Shown here in pieces: positions 62,396-64,000 of a stretch of 64,000 nucleotides of DNA (positions within the stretch are counted from its first letter, which is position 1; each line of letters opens with the position of its first letter). Position numbers and translations under genes: made by a program. The stretch lies in NCBI GenBank assembly GCA_963666895.2, contig CAXXNS010000010.1, positions 62,001-126,000 on the forward strand, written 5' to 3'. The notes under the pieces were generated by a model. It saw only the letters and a list, made by a program, of their open reading frames with translations. It was not told where the DNA came from and searched no databases. The DNA comes from G963666895 sp963666895. Its GTDB lineage: Bacteria; Desulfobacterota; Desulfovibrionia; Desulfovibrionales; Desulfovibrionaceae.

Positions 62396-63514
62396 TCAGG
62401 CCGTGTACGGCTCGTTCAACGCTTCCCGCTCCTCGTCGTAATCCGCGTTGGCCAGGGCGATCTGCCTGAACTCCTCCTGCCGGACCATGAACGCGTCCAC
62501 CACCCTGGGATCGAAGTGCGTTCCCCGGCCCTCCAGGATGATGTTCACGGCCTTGGCGTGGGGAAACGCGGCCTTGTACACCCGGCAGCTGATGAGCGCG
62601 TCGTACACGTCGGCCAGGGCCATGAGCCGCCCGGACAGGGGAATCTCCTCTCCGGCCAGGCCCCGCGGATAGCCCGAGCCGTCCCACTTCTCGTGGTGGG
62701 TCCAGGCGATCTCCCGGGCCAGGGACAAAAAGGAGCTGTCCTGCTGGCCCAGGTGCCGCTCGGCCACCAGGATGGCCTTCATGCCCAGCTCGGCGTGCTT
62801 CTTCATCTCCTCGAATTCCTCGGAAGTCAGCTTGGCCGGTTTGAGCAGGATGGCGTCGGGCACGCCCACCTTGCCCACGTCGTGCAGCGGCGCGGACTTG
62901 TGCAGCAGGTCGATGGTCGTGGCGCTCAATCCTCTGTCGTGCTTGATCTCCTCGGCCAGGATGCGCACGTAGTCCTGGGTGCGGCGGATGTGGCCGCCGG
63001 TCTCGTTGTCCCGGGTCTCGGCCAGGGAGGCCAGGGCGTGGATGGTCACGTCCTGGGTCATGACCAGTTCCCGGGTGCGCTCCTTGACCTTCTCCTCCAG
63101 TATCTCGTTCTGGTGCGCCAGTTCCCGCTTGGCCAGGGTCAGCGACAAATGGGTCCGGACCCGTGCCCGGACCTCCAGGGCCTCGAAGGGCTTGGTCACG
63201 TAGTCCACGGCCCCGGCCTCGAATCCCCGGGTCTTGTTCTCCACCTCGGCCAGCGAGGTCAGGAAGATGACCGGGATGTCGGCCGTGGCTTTGTCCTGTT
63301 TGAGCTTGGCGCAGACCTCGTAGCCGTCCATGCCGGGCATGACGATGTCCAGCAGGATGAGGTCCGGGGTCTCCTCCCTGGCGATCTCCAGGGCCGAGGG
63401 GCCGTCCACCGCGGCCATGACCTCATGGTCGTTCCCCAGGGTCTCCACCAGCATGTCCAGGTTGGCTTCGGTATCGTCCACCACCAGGACCGTGCATTGG
63501 GACAGATCGGACAT
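62396..63514 (-). CDS. response regulator with HD-GYP output domain
   Basis: This 372-residue protein has an N-terminal receiver (VLVVDDTEANLDMLVETLG, phospho-acceptor in DLILLDIVMPGMDGYEVCAK, Lys in VDYVTKPFEALEV). A helical linker follows (LAHQNEILEEKVKERTRELV), then an HD-GYP domain: KSAPLHDVGKVGVPDAILLK (HD) and IAWTHHEKWDGSGYPRGLAG (HH..GYP). It is a predicted phosphorylation-controlled cyclic-di-GMP phosphodiesterase of the RpfG type. GGAGAGG precedes the ATG at 63514. The kinase that ends at 63528 on the same strand, carrying an Hpt domain, is its probable phosphodonor. Confidence 0.9.
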   Translation of the reverse strand: MSDLSQCTVLVVDDTEANLDMLVETLGNDHEVMAAVDGPSALEIAREETPDLILLDIVMPGMDGYEVCAKLKQDKATADIPVIFLTSLAEVENKTRGFEAGAVDYVTKPFEALEVRARVRTHLSLTLAKRELAHQNEILEEKVKERTRELVMTQDVTIHALASLAETRDNETGGHIRRTQDYVRILAEEIKHDRGLSATTIDLLHKSAPLHDVGKVGVPDAILLKPAKLTSEEFEEMKKHAELGMKAILVAERHLGQQDSSFLSLAREIAWTHHEKWDGSGYPRGLAGEEIPLSGRLMALADVYDALISCRVYKAAFPHAKAVNIILEGRGTHFDPRVVDAFMVRQEEFRQIALANADYDEEREALNEPYTA

Positions 63515-63527
63515 CGTTCCTCTCCTT

Positions 63528-64000
63528 TTATCCCACCATGCCAATCAAATCCGCGAGCACCGCTTCCGCATCCTTGAACCGGTACTTGCCCACCAGCTTC
63601 TCCAGCTCGCGCACCTGCCCGGCCATGTCCGCGGGCCAGGACAGTTCGGCCAGCCGGTCCAGGCCTGGACGGCAGTTCTTGGGACGCCGCGAACGCACGT
63701 GCGGGGCCAACTCCTGGAGCGCGGCCCGCAGCACGGCCGGATCGTCGGTCTCGCCCTGCGGCGCGGCCAGGGCGGCCCGCTCGCGCTCGTCATCCTCGGC
63801 CACCAGCGGGAGCAAGGGCTCCAGCGCCCTGGCCAGGGCCGCGTCGAACGCGGACAGCCGCTGGTCCACATCCGTGGCCTGGTCCCGGACCCCGGCCTCC
63901 ACGCTCCCGGCCGCCTCCTGCAAGACCTCGTGGCCCAGGTTCCCGGCCACGCCCTTGATGGAGTGGGCCAGCCGCTCGGCCGCCTCCCGGTCGCCCTGGT
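63528..64000 (-). CDS. C-terminal end of an Hpt-containing protein, probably a hybrid kinase (incomplete)
   Basis: The frame enters from the right window edge and ends at TAA 63528. Its first visible residues, GDREAAERLAHSIKGVAGNL, contain the histidine-phosphotransfer motif (AHSIKGVAGNLG with phospho-His). About 140 residues with an Ala/Leu/Pro-rich linker (QELAPHVRSRRPKNCR) and a C-terminal helix (QVRELEKLVGKYRFKDAEAV) follow. The phosphotransfer domain at the end of a longer sensor kinase is the usual arrangement, but the upstream part is outside the window. It lies 13 bp upstream of the receiver/HD-GYP gene, so a phosphorelay between the two is likely. Confidence 0.8.
   Translation of the reverse strand, partial: QGDREAAERLAHSIKGVAGNLGHEVLQEAAGSVEAGVRDQATDVDQRLSAFDAALARALEPLLPLVAEDDERERAALAAPQGETDDPAVLRAALQELAPHVRSRRPKNCRPGLDRLAELSWPADMAGQVRELEKLVGKYRFKDAEAVLADLIGMVG

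Overview
The window is a GC-rich stretch (roughly two-thirds G+C by eye) of a bacterial chromosome. It most resembles a sulfate-reducing deltaproteobacterium of the Desulfovibrionaceae. The indications are a two-haem split-Soret-type cytochrome c, an archaeal-type split glutamate synthase, a cyclic-di-GMP-I riboswitch feeding an HD-GYP gene, and flagellar genes with a sigma-54-type flagellin promoter. Genus and species cannot be fixed by reading. I see no insertion sequence, prophage, integrase or CRISPR array. Almost everything reads as core chromosome, densely packed, with many ATGA or GTGA overlaps.

Layout. Positions 1-7.4 kb hold the end of a tRNA-Leu, a TetR regulator divergent from a DUF554 membrane protein, an autotransporter split by a one-base frameshift, an ornithine-cyclodeaminase-family enzyme, a metallo-beta-lactamase-fold hydrolase and an MFS transporter. 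From 7.6 to 13.5 kb lies a signalling block: CheX, a HEAT-repeat/receiver protein, and a convergent 1213-residue kinase with an N-terminal helix-turn-helix and about seven PAS domains. From 13.5 to 21.2 kb come a lipase-like hydrolase, CsaA, a DUF1786 protein, glycogen phosphorylase, a DDAH-like hydrolase, a second PAS kinase and an unknown protein. From 21.2 to 26.9 kb is a complete minus-strand rRNA operon (16S, tRNA-Ile, tRNA-Ala, 23S, 5S) with promoter, boxA, processing stems and terminator.

From 26.9 to 31 kb are the riboswitch-controlled HD-GYP gene, an SLC13 permease, the split-Soret cytochrome and a small helical-repeat protein. From 31 to 36 kb lie dnaE, a small membrane protein, queD and dtd. 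From 35.8 to 37.3 kb is a three-gene peptidase cassette (PA2779-like, C39 peptidase, TPR). From 37.5 to 46.6 kb is an envelope and motility block: an anti-sigma-like ATPase, a frameshifted glycosyltransferase, a GT9 enzyme, fliK, flgD, flgE and flagellin. From 46.6 to 52.6 kb come rnc, an ADP-forming acyl-CoA synthetase, a phosphotransacetylase-like DRTGG protein and a secreted C69 dipeptidase. From 52.7 to 62.2 kb is nitrogen assimilation: the three-part glutamate synthase operon, a divergent FMN glutamate-synthase-like protein, and a NarX/NarL-like pair. The window closes with a receiver/HD-GYP protein and the Hpt end of a larger kinase.

The most notable non-genic signals are: (1) three copies of a roughly 123-bp palindromic repeat whose inner arms differ between copies but stay complementary within each copy, each ending at the stop codon of a minus-strand gene; (2) a palindromic element in the 23S leader flanked by 9-bp direct repeats; (3) two nearly superimposable, apparently leaderless promoters upstream of dnaE and its neighbour; (4) three adjacent dyads upstream of the HTH-kinase; and (5) two genes each broken by a single extra base in a homopolymer.
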